Source of the DNA: Photobacterium profundum SS9
GTDB taxonomy: Bacteria > Pseudomonadota > Gammaproteobacteria > Enterobacterales > Vibrionaceae
Length of the DNA stretch: 64,000 bases
Direction: 5' to 3'
Assembly (NCBI RefSeq): GCF_000196255.1
Contig: NC_006371.1
Location: forward strand, 634,332-698,331
Shown here one piece after another: positions 31,125-42,500 of this stretch (the stretch's first letter is position 1; each line of letters begins with the position of its first letter). The translations under genes were made by a program, and so were the position numbers. The notes beneath the pieces were generated by a model. That model was not told where the DNA came from and did not search any database. It saw nothing but the letters and a program-made list of their open reading frames with translations.

Positions 31125-33883
31125 TGGGTTACTTACTTAGTCAGCCGTCAATGAGTGCCGGTGAATTATCGCCAGAAATGTATGGCCGTGTAGATACAGA
31201 CCATTATCGTATTGGATTGGCAAAAGCAGAAAACTTTTTTGTTAATTATCATGGTGGTATCAGTAACCGACCAGGCACAACACTATCTTACATAACGGCA
31301 AGAAATGAAGTGGTTGCGCTTATTCCTTTTCAGTTCTCGGCGTTCGATTCATTCATGCTTGAGTTTGGTACAGAATACATGCGTGTTATGTCCAAAGGTA
31401 AATACATCACCGACAATAGCGGAGTAAAGATACAGGTAGTAACACCATACTTGGCGGGTGAGATATTAGATCTTAGTTACACGCAATCTGCTGATGTGTT
31501 AACCATTTTTCACCGCAACCACGCAATACAGCAAATTAAACGATATTCAAATATTGATTGGAGGGTTGAGCCTTTAATAAATAAGTTAGGGCCGTTTGAA
31601 TCAATAAATATAAATGAATCACAGTTTATGTATGCCGATAAAAACGGAGATGTTGGTGAACAAATAACATTAATTAGTAATTTCGATGCCTTTACTTCTG
31701 ACCTCGTAGGGAAAATGGTTTATTTAGACCAAGAAGAAACCGGCGATATTTCTCAATGGATGCAACGATATGAAGTAGCAGAAGGTGATCAAACTTATAA
31801 CGCTGGTAATTATTATATTTGTACAAAAGCAGAATTATATAATGGTAAAAAAGCACAGACCGGTGATATTGCCCCTGTGCACTCAACTGGTGAGCGTTGG
31901 GATGGTCCAGGTAAATTTCTACCTGATGATAACCGTGATGCGAACATTGGCGTTAGATGGGCTTACCTAAATAGTGGCTATGGAGTTGTAAAAATAATTA
32001 GCGTTACGGATGCACGCCACGCTATTTGTGAGGTTTTAGTGCGACTTCCTGATTCTGTTGTTGGAGGTGAGCGGTCTAAATTAACGTGGAATTTCCCAGG
32101 CGAGACAACACAAAGAACTTTTTCACTAGCTACGCCTCCGCTAACAAGTAATACGATGAAAGATTTCACGGTTAAGCTGGTAGGGACAACCACAAAAACA
32201 TTACAGTTTCCAAATGAATATAGCATTGATTTCGATGCTAAAAGGTTAGATCTGTATGTTAATCCAGGTGTAACTTCTGGCTCTGGTAGCTCTAGTACGA
32301 CAACAGCAAGGGACGTAGATGTAGTTCAGCAAGCCACAAGCCGCTCAACCTATAAATGGGCCATTGAGATATGGCGAAACTCCACTGGTTATCCGCGTTG
32401 TGGTACGTACTTTCAGCAACGCCTATCTATGGCTAACACGATTTCTCACCCGCAAACTGTATGGTTAAGCCGAACTGATTCATTTAATGACTTCTCAAAA
32501 ACAAGGCCAATACTAGCCGATGATTCAATGCGCTATGACATTAACAGCCTACAGGTAAATGAGATATTTAATATCGTTCCTCTTAATTCACTTCTTCTTT
32601 TTACCAGTGGTGGTTTGTGGTCCCTGGCACAAGATCAACAAGGTGCCTTTTCTGCTGAATCTCCACCATCCGTAAAAATGCAAAATTATGAGGGCGCTAA
32701 TAAGTTGCGTCCGATTGTTGCTGGTTCAACTGCTATCTACGTACAGCAGGGGGATCGAATTGTTCGTGATATTCAATTTAGTTGGAGTTCTGATTCATTC
32801 GAGGGCGTTGATCTCACTGTTAGAGCATCTCATTTATTTAAGCATAAGCGCGTGGTCGAATGGGCTTACGCTAAAAACCCTGACAAGTTGATATGGGTAA
32901 TTTTTGATGATGGTACAGCAGCAACATTAACCTACATGAAAGAGCAGCAAATATGGGGTTGGTGTCCACATACAACGAATGGAAAATATAAAAATGTTGC
33001 CAGTGTTGAGGAGGGTTCGCGTTCTAGTATCTATTTCGTCGTCGAAAGAATAATCAATGGTGCGCCGGTCAACGTTATTGAATATCAGGCATCAAGAGAA
33101 TTTAAAAATATAGAAGATGCACATTTTGTTGATTGTGGTGTTTCGATAGATAACAAAGCTAAAACATGGATTGAATTAAGCGGTGGTGGTAATTGGTTAG
33201 CTCAAAGTGATGTAACCATGCTTACGGGTGCTGATTTCTTTAATACCACTCAGGTCGGCAATGAAATATTAATTCTTCAAAACGAATTAAGGGTAACAAT
33301 TTTAATTCTTGAAGTTACTGACGCCAAGAATGCAAAGGGACGATTAAAGGGAGTAGTTACTGAGGGGTTAAGAAATACGAAAATAACTTCTTGGGGTTTA
33401 GCGGTACATGATGTCTCTGGCCTTGACCATTTAAACGATCAAGAAGTTGCGATTCTTGTTGATGGCGGCGAAGCCAAACCACAGGTGGTATCAGGTGGTA
33501 AAATTTCCCTGCAGTATCCAGGTCTGAATATTCACGCTGGCTTATCTTACAAATCAATAGGTCGCACTTTACCGATTGAGGTGCTTGGTGCTGGTGGCGG
33601 TCAAACCGTCAAGCCCAAACAGAAAATAGTAAATAAGCTCTATCTTGAAATTCATGAATCCGTTGGCGTTTTGGGTGGTACTAAATTAGACGATATGGAC
33701 CAATTAAAACAACGCGAGTGGGAGAGCTACGGTATGCCAGCCTCACCAGTAACGGGAATAGTCGAAATAGATGTTTCTGCAGGTTATGAGAATCCAGGGC
33801 AGGTTTATTTTTCTCAAGAGGCACCGTTACCTCTTAGTGTTTTATCTATTATTCCAGAGGTGACAATCAGTGATACAGATTGA
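31124..33883 (+). CDS. Tail tube/stabilisation protein (T7 gp12-like region)
   Basis: The product is 919 residues. The start, LSQPSMSAGELSPEMYGR then DTDHYRIGLAKAENFFVNYHGGISNRPGT, is the common opening of large podovirus tail proteins placed after tail tubular A. Further on come a Ser/Thr linker (SGSGSSSTTTARD near 386-398) and a conserved RLSMANTISHPQTVWLSRTDSFNDF segment. It should form the tail nozzle below the adaptor. Length is near that of T7 gp12 (794 residues). It overlaps the next gene by 14 bases. Confidence 0.82.
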   Translation: MGYLLSQPSMSAGELSPEMYGRVDTDHYRIGLAKAENFFVNYHGGISNRPGTTLSYITARNEVVALIPFQFSAFDSFMLEFGTEYMRVMSKGKYITDNSGVKIQVVTPYLAGEILDLSYTQSADVLTIFHRNHAIQQIKRYSNIDWRVEPLINKLGPFESININESQFMYADKNGDVGEQITLISNFDAFTSDLVGKMVYLDQEETGDISQWMQRYEVAEGDQTYNAGNYYICTKAELYNGKKAQTGDIAPVHSTGERWDGPGKFLPDDNRDANIGVRWAYLNSGYGVVKIISVTDARHAICEVLVRLPDSVVGGERSKLTWNFPGETTQRTFSLATPPLTSNTMKDFTVKLVGTTTKTLQFPNEYSIDFDAKRLDLYVNPGVTSGSGSSSTTTARDVDVVQQATSRSTYKWAIEIWRNSTGYPRCGTYFQQRLSMANTISHPQTVWLSRTDSFNDFSKTRPILADDSMRYDINSLQVNEIFNIVPLNSLLLFTSGGLWSLAQDQQGAFSAESPPSVKMQNYEGANKLRPIVAGSTAIYVQQGDRIVRDIQFSWSSDSFEGVDLTVRASHLFKHKRVVEWAYAKNPDKLIWVIFDDGTAATLTYMKEQQIWGWCPHTTNGKYKNVASVEEGSRSSIYFVVERIINGAPVNVIEYQASREFKNIEDAHFVDCGVSIDNKAKTWIELSGGGNWLAQSDVTMLTGADFFNTTQVGNEILILQNELRVTILILEVTDAKNAKGRLKGVVTEGLRNTKITSWGLAVHDVSGLDHLNDQEVAILVDGGEAKPQVVSGGKISLQYPGLNIHAGLSYKSIGRTLPIEVLGAGGGQTVKPKQKIVNKLYLEIHESVGVLGGTKLDDMDQLKQREWESYGMPASPVTGIVEIDVSAGYENPGQVYFSQEAPLPLSVLSIIPEVTISDTD

Positions 33884-34331
33884 AGAAATCACAAAAACTG
33901 AAATTGACGAGCTTTGCCATAACCCGCGACCTGCAGACATTGCTGAGCTGAAAGCGTCATCAAACATTTCGTTTCGTGAGGCTGTAGAAGATAGCGTTGA
34001 AAACTCTGTGCACGCTTATGCAGCGTATATTAATGGCGATTTGGTTTGTTTATTTGGTCTAGCTCCTATGAGTTTGCTTGCTAACCGTGATCGCCCCTGG
34101 ATGCTTGGAACAAATAAGCTAATAAAGCACTCGCGAGAATTTACCAAAGGGAGTGTGCATATTATTTCGTGGATGAAAGAAAAATCCGATTTCATGGAAA
34201 ATTACGTTCACTGTGATCATCGGGTGGCGATCCGTTGGTTACGTTTTCTTGGCTTTCATTTTGATGCGCCCATTCCGTGTGGTGTTAATGGTGAAAAATT
34301 CATGAGGTTTTATTTATGTGCTACGTCTTAG
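33870..34331 (+). CDS. Gp13-like phage protein with acetyltransferase-type fold
   Basis: The product is 153 residues with GTG start. Its plan (an N-terminal helical stretch, AYAAYINGDLVCLFGLAP, RPWMLGTNKLIKHSREF, then HCDHRVAIRWLRFLGFHFD) follows the T7 gp13-like phage protein family, which is related in sequence to GNAT acetyltransferases; the final WLRFLGF segment is typical. In T7 it is needed for virion assembly of internal proteins. It overlaps both neighbours, so expression is tightly coupled. Confidence 0.75.
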   Translation: MIQIEEITKTEIDELCHNPRPADIAELKASSNISFREAVEDSVENSVHAYAAYINGDLVCLFGLAPMSLLANRDRPWMLGTNKLIKHSREFTKGSVHIISWMKEKSDFMENYVHCDHRVAIRWLRFLGFHFDAPIPCGVNGEKFMRFYLCATS

Positions 34332-34840
34332 CAGGTGCTGCTCTTGCTGGTGCTATGGGGTACGGGACTGCTGCTTATGCTGGCCTAAGTACCGCCGCTA
34401 CTGTTGCCGCAGTCGCTTCTGCTGCCGCTGCAGGTGCTAGCGCGGGGTCTGGTGTTGAGGCTGCGAAGTATAATGAAAAAGTCGCAAAATTGAACGCCAA
34501 TGAATTAGAAAATAAAGCCAACACAGAACGTAAAGTTGGTGCTATTGAAGCAGGAAATAAAACCGTTGAAACCAGGCAGCGAACGTCACGGGCAGCAGCA
34601 CAATTAGGTGCTGGTGGTCTGAGTCTTTCAACTGGTACATCTGCAGATCTTCTTGCACAGAATGAAGAAATGGGCGCAGTGGATTCTCTTACCATCTTGA
34701 ATAACTCAAGCCGCAAGGCATTAGGTTATGAGACTAAGGCATCGAACCTTATCAGCCAGGCTAAGTCTGCAACAAAACAGGCTTATATTCGTGGTGGTAC
34801 AAGCATCCTCGGCAGTGTTGCCTCGGTTGGCATGATCTAA
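34316..34840 (+). CDS. Internal virion protein B-like (gp14-type)
   Basis: The product is 174 residues. The first ~45 residues are small, hydrophobic and Gly/Ala-rich (AAVASAAAAGASAGSG), suited to membrane insertion, followed by a long polar helix (KYNEKVAKLNANELENKANTE..., SRAAAQLGAGGLSLSTGTSADLL) and a hydrophobic Gly-rich end. This matches T7 gp14-type ejection proteins that insert in the host outer membrane at infection. Location between the gp13-like gene and two larger internal proteins fits the T7 order 13-14-15-16. Confidence 0.75.
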   Translation: MCYVLAGAALAGAMGYGTAAYAGLSTAATVAAVASAAAAGASAGSGVEAAKYNEKVAKLNANELENKANTERKVGAIEAGNKTVETRQRTSRAAAQLGAGGLSLSTGTSADLLAQNEEMGAVDSLTILNNSSRKALGYETKASNLISQAKSATKQAYIRGGTSILGSVASVGMI

Positions 34841-34849
34841 GGGGGCGGG

Positions 34850-36559
34850 ATGGGGATTCAAATTCAAACAAGTCAATCAGTAGCTAATACCACGGGGCCA
34901 GTAAATCTTAACGAGGACCGACGAAGCGCAAGTGATTTTGGGGCTGATGTGTTTAACACTATCGGCAATGCAGCAATGGGTCAGGCTAAGAAATTGCAAG
35001 ACAGTGCGGATCGTGCTGCAGTTCTTGAAGCAGATAACAGCCTTGCTGCATGGGAACAGGAAAATTTATATGGTGAAAATGGATATCTCGCCACTGCTAA
35101 GGGTAAAAATTCAATAGGTGCTGGCGATAGTCTTTTATCTAATTACGATAAATTCACCAGCGAAATTTCACAGGGTATTACACGGCCTGTACAGCGTGAA
35201 GCGTTTGCGCGTGCTTCTTCTAATCGTCGCAATCAAATATCAGCTAATGCTACTAAGCATGAGTTTAGAGAAGTAGAGAAATATAAACAGGAGCAGAATA
35301 CCGCCGCGATTGCTAATTCAACTATTGCCGCGTCAGATAATTATCAAGACGTTGGTGTAGTTCAAGGTGAAATACATAAACAGAACGCGATCATCATGGC
35401 TGATGCTGCAGACAATGGTGAGCCACTAGAGGTAACTGATAACAAATTGCGCGCTGCTCAAAGCGGGACCGTAACCGCCGTAATTAGTCGTGCGCTGGCA
35501 GAAAAAAATTACGGTTATGCGAAAACGTTTTTTGATCAAAATAAAGAATCTCTTTTACCCGCAGACAGAAACCGATTAGAGGGGGCGGTTAATACCGGTA
35601 ATACCCGTGCAGTTGCTCAAGCTAACACTGATTCGATTGTTAATAAGGGAATGACACTGACTGACTCTCTAAAGGCCGCACGCAAGATTAGTGATCCAGA
35701 GGTGCGTGATTCTGTGGTCCAGCGTGTAAAGGCTCGATTCAGTGAGCAGAGTGCCATTGAGCAGCAGACGCAAAAGGATGCAATGGAAAAAGCTGCAGAT
35801 ATGGTTGAGCAATCAGGTGATACGGATTCCGTTCCGCCTGAACTATGGGAAATGCTTTCACCAGGTCAACGGTCAGGGCTTGAAAATCGTTCGCGCCAGG
35901 TTCAATCAGGTGTTGAGCCGGTAACTGATTGGAAGGTTTACACGGACCTTTCGACGATGACGCCGCTTGAACTATCAAAAATAAATATGCTCGATTACCG
36001 CGACAAATTGACCAACGCACAGTACCAATCTTTTTTGGGCGCCCAACGCCAGGCAGTTAATGCTGTAACCAAAGGAACTCGTGAACCCTCATATACAGCA
36101 ACATTGACTTTTAAGGACCGAACGAAGGCCACTGCAGGTAGTGCGGGGATCATTCCTATCGATAAGACACCGGCTAAATACAGTGAGGATGAAGCTCGCC
36201 GTTATGGTGTATTTCAGGAGCAAGCCGCGACAAGACTGCAGGCTTTTGAAGAACAGAAAGGTGGTAAAGCGAACGGTGATGAAATTCAGAAGATCCTAGA
36301 TGATATGGTCATCCAAGACATAACCGTAAAGCAGGGATTTTTTAGTGACACTAAAAAGTTTGCTTATGAAATTAAGGATGATGAAACCGGCACGGCTTTT
36401 GTTGAGTATGAAAATATCCCTGCAGGAGATACGACAAAAATTAAAAATCTTCTTACCAGCTATGGAACCACGCCAACAAAAGAAAAAGTCGGGCAAATTT
36501 ATGCGGCTTTTCTTATGAATGATTACGCAAAAGCTAAAAAAATAATGAGGGGCGAATAA
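34850..36559 (+). CDS. Internal virion (ejection) protein, gp15-like position
   Basis: The product is 569 residues, soluble, mostly helical and polar, rich in Ala, Gln and Asp, with no membrane segment. Recognisable internal stretches include LAAWEQENLYGENGYLATAKGKNS near residue 65 and a C-terminal TLTFKDRTKATAGSAG region. By gene order it corresponds to T7 gp15, which with gp14 and gp16 forms the trans-envelope channel; direct homology is not evident. It starts nine bases after the gp14-like gene with GGGGGCGGG as SD and its stop overlaps the next start. Confidence 0.68.
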   Translation: MGIQIQTSQSVANTTGPVNLNEDRRSASDFGADVFNTIGNAAMGQAKKLQDSADRAAVLEADNSLAAWEQENLYGENGYLATAKGKNSIGAGDSLLSNYDKFTSEISQGITRPVQREAFARASSNRRNQISANATKHEFREVEKYKQEQNTAAIANSTIAASDNYQDVGVVQGEIHKQNAIIMADAADNGEPLEVTDNKLRAAQSGTVTAVISRALAEKNYGYAKTFFDQNKESLLPADRNRLEGAVNTGNTRAVAQANTDSIVNKGMTLTDSLKAARKISDPEVRDSVVQRVKARFSEQSAIEQQTQKDAMEKAADMVEQSGDTDSVPPELWEMLSPGQRSGLENRSRQVQSGVEPVTDWKVYTDLSTMTPLELSKINMLDYRDKLTNAQYQSFLGAQRQAVNAVTKGTREPSYTATLTFKDRTKATAGSAGIIPIDKTPAKYSEDEARRYGVFQEQAATRLQAFEEQKGGKANGDEIQKILDDMVIQDITVKQGFFSDTKKFAYEIKDDETGTAFVEYENIPAGDTTKIKNLLTSYGTTPTKEKVGQIYAAFLMNDYAKAKKIMRGE

Positions 36560-39500
36560 TGTCTGACTTTGGTGTTTGGATGGAAGAAAACCAAGGAAAT
36601 ACAAATATCAATGAATTGGATACGCCAAAGGAAGTGACCGACCTTGATAATTTCTTGCAGAACGGTGAGCAACAGCAAAACTTTCAGTTAAGTACCTCAA
36701 TGAAATATGGGCGAGAAGCTGATCCCGAACGTGCAGGGCGAGTATTTCGCCAGCAATTGAAAACGGGATTGCCTTCTGAATTGATAGAAAGAAACCTTGA
36801 TGATATTGAAAAGCAAAGTGCAGAAAAGGATTTTGATCCAGTAGCATTCAGAAATAAATCACCGCTTCTTTCTGGTTGGCTGCAGAAGCCTGAAAACGCC
36901 AAAGTCTCTCATGATGATTTAGAAAACCTTAGCACAATGGAGTGGTTGTTCCGTGCGCCGGTGGAAGCGTACCAGGACGGAGCCGATCAAGTTCGTCTTG
37001 GTGGGCTGCGTTATAAGCAAATGACCTCACAGCTAAATGATAACGAATTACAATTTATTGATGCGTATAAAAAGCGTGGCCCTCGCTCATACGGCGCTGA
37101 TAGTTGGATCGGTGAGGCGTTTGTTGGTGCTACAGGCCAACTGTCACAGTTTGCACCGATGATTGAGGAGGGTTTGAAATACGGCGTTCCTGCTGGTTTA
37201 ACTGCTGGTACTTTTGCGCTTGCTGCTGGTCAAGCGGGTCCACAAATAGCATTACCTGAAGAAATATTCACGGTGCCAGGTGCAACCGCTTTAGGTTTAT
37301 CTAGTGGTTTTGCTTATGGTAAAGCAAAGCAATCCTTTGAGCTGCAGACCGGTCTTGCTTATGACGAGTTTAAAGACTTTAAAGATATTAACGGGCATCC
37401 ACTTGATGATGATGTAGCAAAAGGGGCTGCTTTTTTTGCCGGTGCATTTAATGCCGGTCTTGATTTTGTCGCGCTTGATAAATTAATCGAAACCATACCT
37501 GGTGCAAAAAATATTATGTCTGGTGGTGCGACTGCAGTTATTAAGCAGGCATTAAAAAATCCAACCGTGACCGAAGGATTAAAACGATTTTCTACTGAGT
37601 ATGGGAAAAGTGTTTCCGCCCAGGTGATGATTGATGCGGGGCAAGAACTGGTGCAAATGATTGCCGGTGAAACAGCGAAGCGTTACCAGGGGAACTTTGA
37701 AAATTCTGACATGGTCGCAATTGGTGATCGAATGGTTGAGGCGTTAGACGCTTCATTAAAAGCAAATGTCGTTTTATCTGCTCCTGGTCATTCTATGACG
37801 TTAACGGGTGATTTATTAAAAAGTCGTCAGGCGCAACAAAATAAGCAAATCATGCAACAGCTTGGTAATTCTACGCAACAATCAAAGTTACATGCCCGAG
37901 CGCCCGAGAAAGTGCGTGAATTAATGGCAACCGTAAAAGAAAACGGTCCCGTTCAAGATGTAATGATCCCAGTAGAACAGTGGAACACTCTTTTTCAGTC
38001 TGAAAGTGTTGATCCTTTATCAATGGCCGCTGAGATTTTGGGTGATGATGGAATGCAATATCGTGAAGCTGCAGCGACCGGCAGTGACATTATGATCCCG
38101 CTTGATGTGTATACAGAAAAATTAGCGGGTAGTCAGTATCATAATATGCTTTTGGATGACATGCGCTTCGAGCCTGACCAAATGACGGCGCGTGAGGCTG
38201 CAGCGTGGGACGCAAGCAATCAGCAAAACATTGAGCAACAGGCTGCTAGTATTGCTGATTTCATTACTCAACCAGACGAAACGCAATTTATTTTTGATGA
38301 TATTGTCGGCCAGCTAAAAAACACCGGCATGGAAATGGGTACCGCCGAAACCAACGCAATTCAAATGCAGTCTTTTTTTAGAACGCTTTCATCACGCACC
38401 GGCATCGATGCAAAAAAATTATGGTCACAGTACGGGCCTAAAGTTACTCGAGAGATGCCCGAGGTATTAAAAAGTGCAGGAGGTAATTTTGATATTGCCG
38501 TTGATCCAATTCTTGATCGTATTCGCGCGAATGATATTCCTGAACTTTCAGATATTCAGGGTAAAACGATGCTTGAAACCTTGCGTGAAAAAGGAATCCA
38601 AGATGTTGGCGGAGAACTTTCTGCCCGTGATGTTGATGTGAAACTAAAACCTTTCCAGAAAAAATTGATTTCTGAAAGTGGCGTTACTTTGGATGATGCA
38701 GCCCAACTTATGGCCGAGGCTGGTTACATCCCTGCAGACATTGATAGTGTGACGCAGAATGACTTGCTTGAAGCTATTGATCGTGAAATGGCCGGTGATC
38801 CTGTTTACAGCCAGCTTAATGAAAACGCTAAAGCCTTAGAGGACCGTGAAACGCTTTTATCAATGTCCGGTTATCTTGAGGATTTAGGTATCGATGTTTC
38901 CCAGGTAAGCAATCAGGATATTAAGCAGCAATTATCAAACCAGATAGCCAATGAGGGTGACGGCGTAACGCTTAATCAAGCAGAGCGCGGTGAAATCAAG
39001 ATAAGCCAAGACAAGAAATTTCAAATTACATTTTTTAAAAATGCTGATTTATCAACTTTACTCCATGAATCAGGACATATGTATTTTGAAATACTGCAGG
39101 ACATAGATAAAAAAGGCATGGCGTCAGAATCTATTTCTAACGATTTAAAAACCGTTCGTGATTGGGTTGGTGCTAAGGATGGTAAAGATATAACCACAGA
39201 ACAGCATGAACAGTTTGCCAGAGGTTTTGAGCAATACCTGAGAGAAGGTAAAGCCCCTACAACAGAATTACAGTCAGCCTTTGCCCGTTTCCGTGCGTGG
39301 CTGGTTACGATTTATCGCCAGGCTTCAAAACTTAATGTGGATGTTTCTGAAGATGTGCGCCAGGTGTTTGATCGCATGTTGGCAACTGACGACCAAATCA
39401 AAGCTGCTGAGACTCAAATGGAATATAACCGACTGTTTGAAGATGCCGAAAGCGCGGGAATGACTGAGGCGGAATTTAACCGTTATCAAAAAGACGCCAC

Positions 39501-42500
39501 ACTTGCACGCGAACAGGCGCAAGAAGAAGTGACCGTGAAAGCATTTAACGAAATGCAGCGTGAGCAAAAAAAGTGGTGGAAAGATGCCGAAATCGATATG
39601 CGTGATCAGGTCATGGCTGAGATGGCCGAAAACCCAACTTACCAGGCGGTTAATTATCTGCAGAAAGGCAAGCTGCTCGATATGGATTTACCTGAAGGGG
39701 TTGAGGCGCTAAAGCTAAGTAAAAATGCCCTTGTCGAGAAGTACGGAAAACAATTTCTTAAATTATTACCTCGCCCGTACATCTATACCAAGACCGGTGG
39801 TGCTCATCCCGACCAAATAGCTGTGCTTTTCGGTTTCAGCTCTGGTGATGAAATGATGCAATTAATCGTTAACGCTAGGCCGATGAAAGACGTTGTTAAC
39901 GCCGAAGTAGATACCAGAATGCGCCAGCAATACGGCGATATGATGAATGACGGAACATTACCAGAAACCGCTATGGATGCGGCACATAATGATCGAAGGG
40001 CGAGTGTTCTTGCTGCAGAACTGAAAGCACTATCACGCCGAGTTTCAAGCCGTGGCGCTCCCACACCTGCAGCAATGATGAAGCAAGCAGCTCAGACTGT
40101 GGTTGACCGTAAAACCGTTAGAAGTCTAAAGCCTAGCGTTTATCTTAATGCTGAACGAAAAGCTGCGAAACAGGCACTTGAAGCGGTGCTTGCAGGTGAT
40201 TACGCTGCGGCAGCAGACGCGAAGCAAAGGCAGCTTTTAAATTTCTACATGGGTAACTACACCAAAAAGGCAAAAGCAGAAACGGATAAATCACGCGATT
40301 ACCTAAACAGCTTTAACCGACCTAAAAAACGCCAGGCTTTAGGTAAGGCTGGTCACGATTATCTTGACCAAATCGATGCTTTGTTAGAAAAGACAGAATT
40401 TAAACGTGTTTCACTTATTAGCCTGGACCGTAGAAAATCGCTTTCTGAATTTATCCAAAATCAGGAGGAGCAAGGCTGGACTGTTGAGATCCCTGAATCA
40501 CTGGTTAAGCAAACACAGTCGCGAAACTGGAAAGATATGACAGTCGAGGAATTAACAGGTTTACGTGATGCTGTTAAAAATATTGATTATCTTGCTCGTT
40601 TCAAAAATAAATTATTACGCCAGGACGAAAAGCGAAAATTTGAAGAAATTGTCGATGCTGCAGTTTCATCAATTGAAGCAAATAATGTAGTGCACGAAAT
40701 TAAGCCAAACTTTGCTGAAACGTGGAAAGACCGCGTTAAGGAAAATGTTTCTGGTTTTATGGCCTCACATACAAAAATGGAATTTTTCTTTGAATGGTTA
40801 GACGGGGATAGCGCGAACGGTGAGGCGTGGCGATCTTTTTACAAGCCGATCAATGATGCTGACAATAAAGAAAAACTGATGCAGGAGTCTTATACAAAAC
40901 GACTCGCTGGAATCCTTGATGCTTACACCAGTAAAGAACGCGGAAAATGGTACACGGACACCAGCCACATTCAACACGTTGGCCGTGTAAATAAAGCAAT
41001 GGCAATGTCTGTCGCGCTTAACTGGGGCAACGTGGGCAATCAGCAAGCCGTACTTGATGGTTATACCCGTAATGATGGTAAAAACTGGACGGAAACGGAA
41101 GCGCAGCGAATCCTTGAAATGTTAGATCAAAAGGATTGGGATACCATCCAGAAGGTATGGGATTTAATTAATGACCTTTGGCCTGAAATATCAAAGCTTC
41201 AAAAAGATTTAACTGGCGTATCTCCTGAGAAAGTCGAGGCTTCATTAATTCAAACAAAATATGGCGAGATAAAAGGTGGTTATTACCCGCTTGTTTATGA
41301 TCAAAAGCTATCTTATGCCGTATTCAAGCGTGATGAAAAAGCAGCGACACAAGATTTGTTTGAAAGTAATTTCTCAAAACCGGCAACAAAAAAAGGTCAC
41401 ACAATCGAGCGTACTGGTTCTGGTGGGCAGGCGGTTAAACTGGATTTATCCGTTATCAGTGAACACATTGATAACGTTATCCACGATATAACGCACCGAC
41501 GCGCATTGATGGATACTGACCGACTAATTCAAAATCCTCGGGTACGTGCTGCTATTGAGAAAACTGCAGGCCGTCAAATGTACCGACAGTTAAGACCGTG
41601 GCTTCAATCGATAGCCAGGGAGCAGCAGCCAACATTTAATTATGTGGAAACATTAATTGGAAAAGCACGCACCGGTGCGACCGTTGTTAATATGGGTTTA
41701 AAAGTTACCACTGCGATTGCTCAACCTTTGGGTGTTCTCAATAGTGTTGATGAATTGGGTGTTATTTCCATGATGAAAGGAATTAAGGATTTCTACGCCA
41801 ACTCACCAGTAGGTATGAAAAAGAGACTCGATTTTGTTACTTCACGTTCTGCCATGATGCGAAATCGACAAAAGACTTTTGATCGAGACATCAAGGATGC
41901 TGCAAAGCGTTTAGGTAAAGATAAGAAATTCGATAAGGTAAGAGAATCATTTTTTTATCTTACCGGCCTTCTTGATATGGGGGTTAGTGTCCCGACTTGG
42001 CTTGCTGCATATCGTAAAGCTCTTGATGGAAATGTTGACGGTATTACTGCAGGTGATGAAAACACGGCGATTGATTTTGCTGATCGTACTGTGCGTGTAA
42101 CTCAGTCGGAAGGTGGCGCAAAAGATCTTGCCAAAATCCAGCGAGGAGGGGAAGTTTTTCGCTCGTTCACAATGTTTTATTCATATTTCAGTGTGCTGCA
42201 TAACCAATTGAGAAAACGCGGCAGACAGTACGTGCGAGGCGATACCAATACGTCGCAGTTAGCAGCAAGCATGTTTTTCTTGTGGTTTGCTCCTGCAGTT
42301 CTTGGTGAGCTTGTTGCAGGTCGCGGCCCTGGTGATGACGAAGATTGGGATAAATGGGCACTGAAAGAAATTTCTTCTTATCCGTTCCAAACTGTTGTCT
42401 TTGTTCGCGACCTGGTTAATGGGCTTGGTGATTTTGGTTATTCTGCCAGCCCTGCGTTTGATGCGTTTGAAATGAGTGTTAAGGCTGTAAAACTCCCATA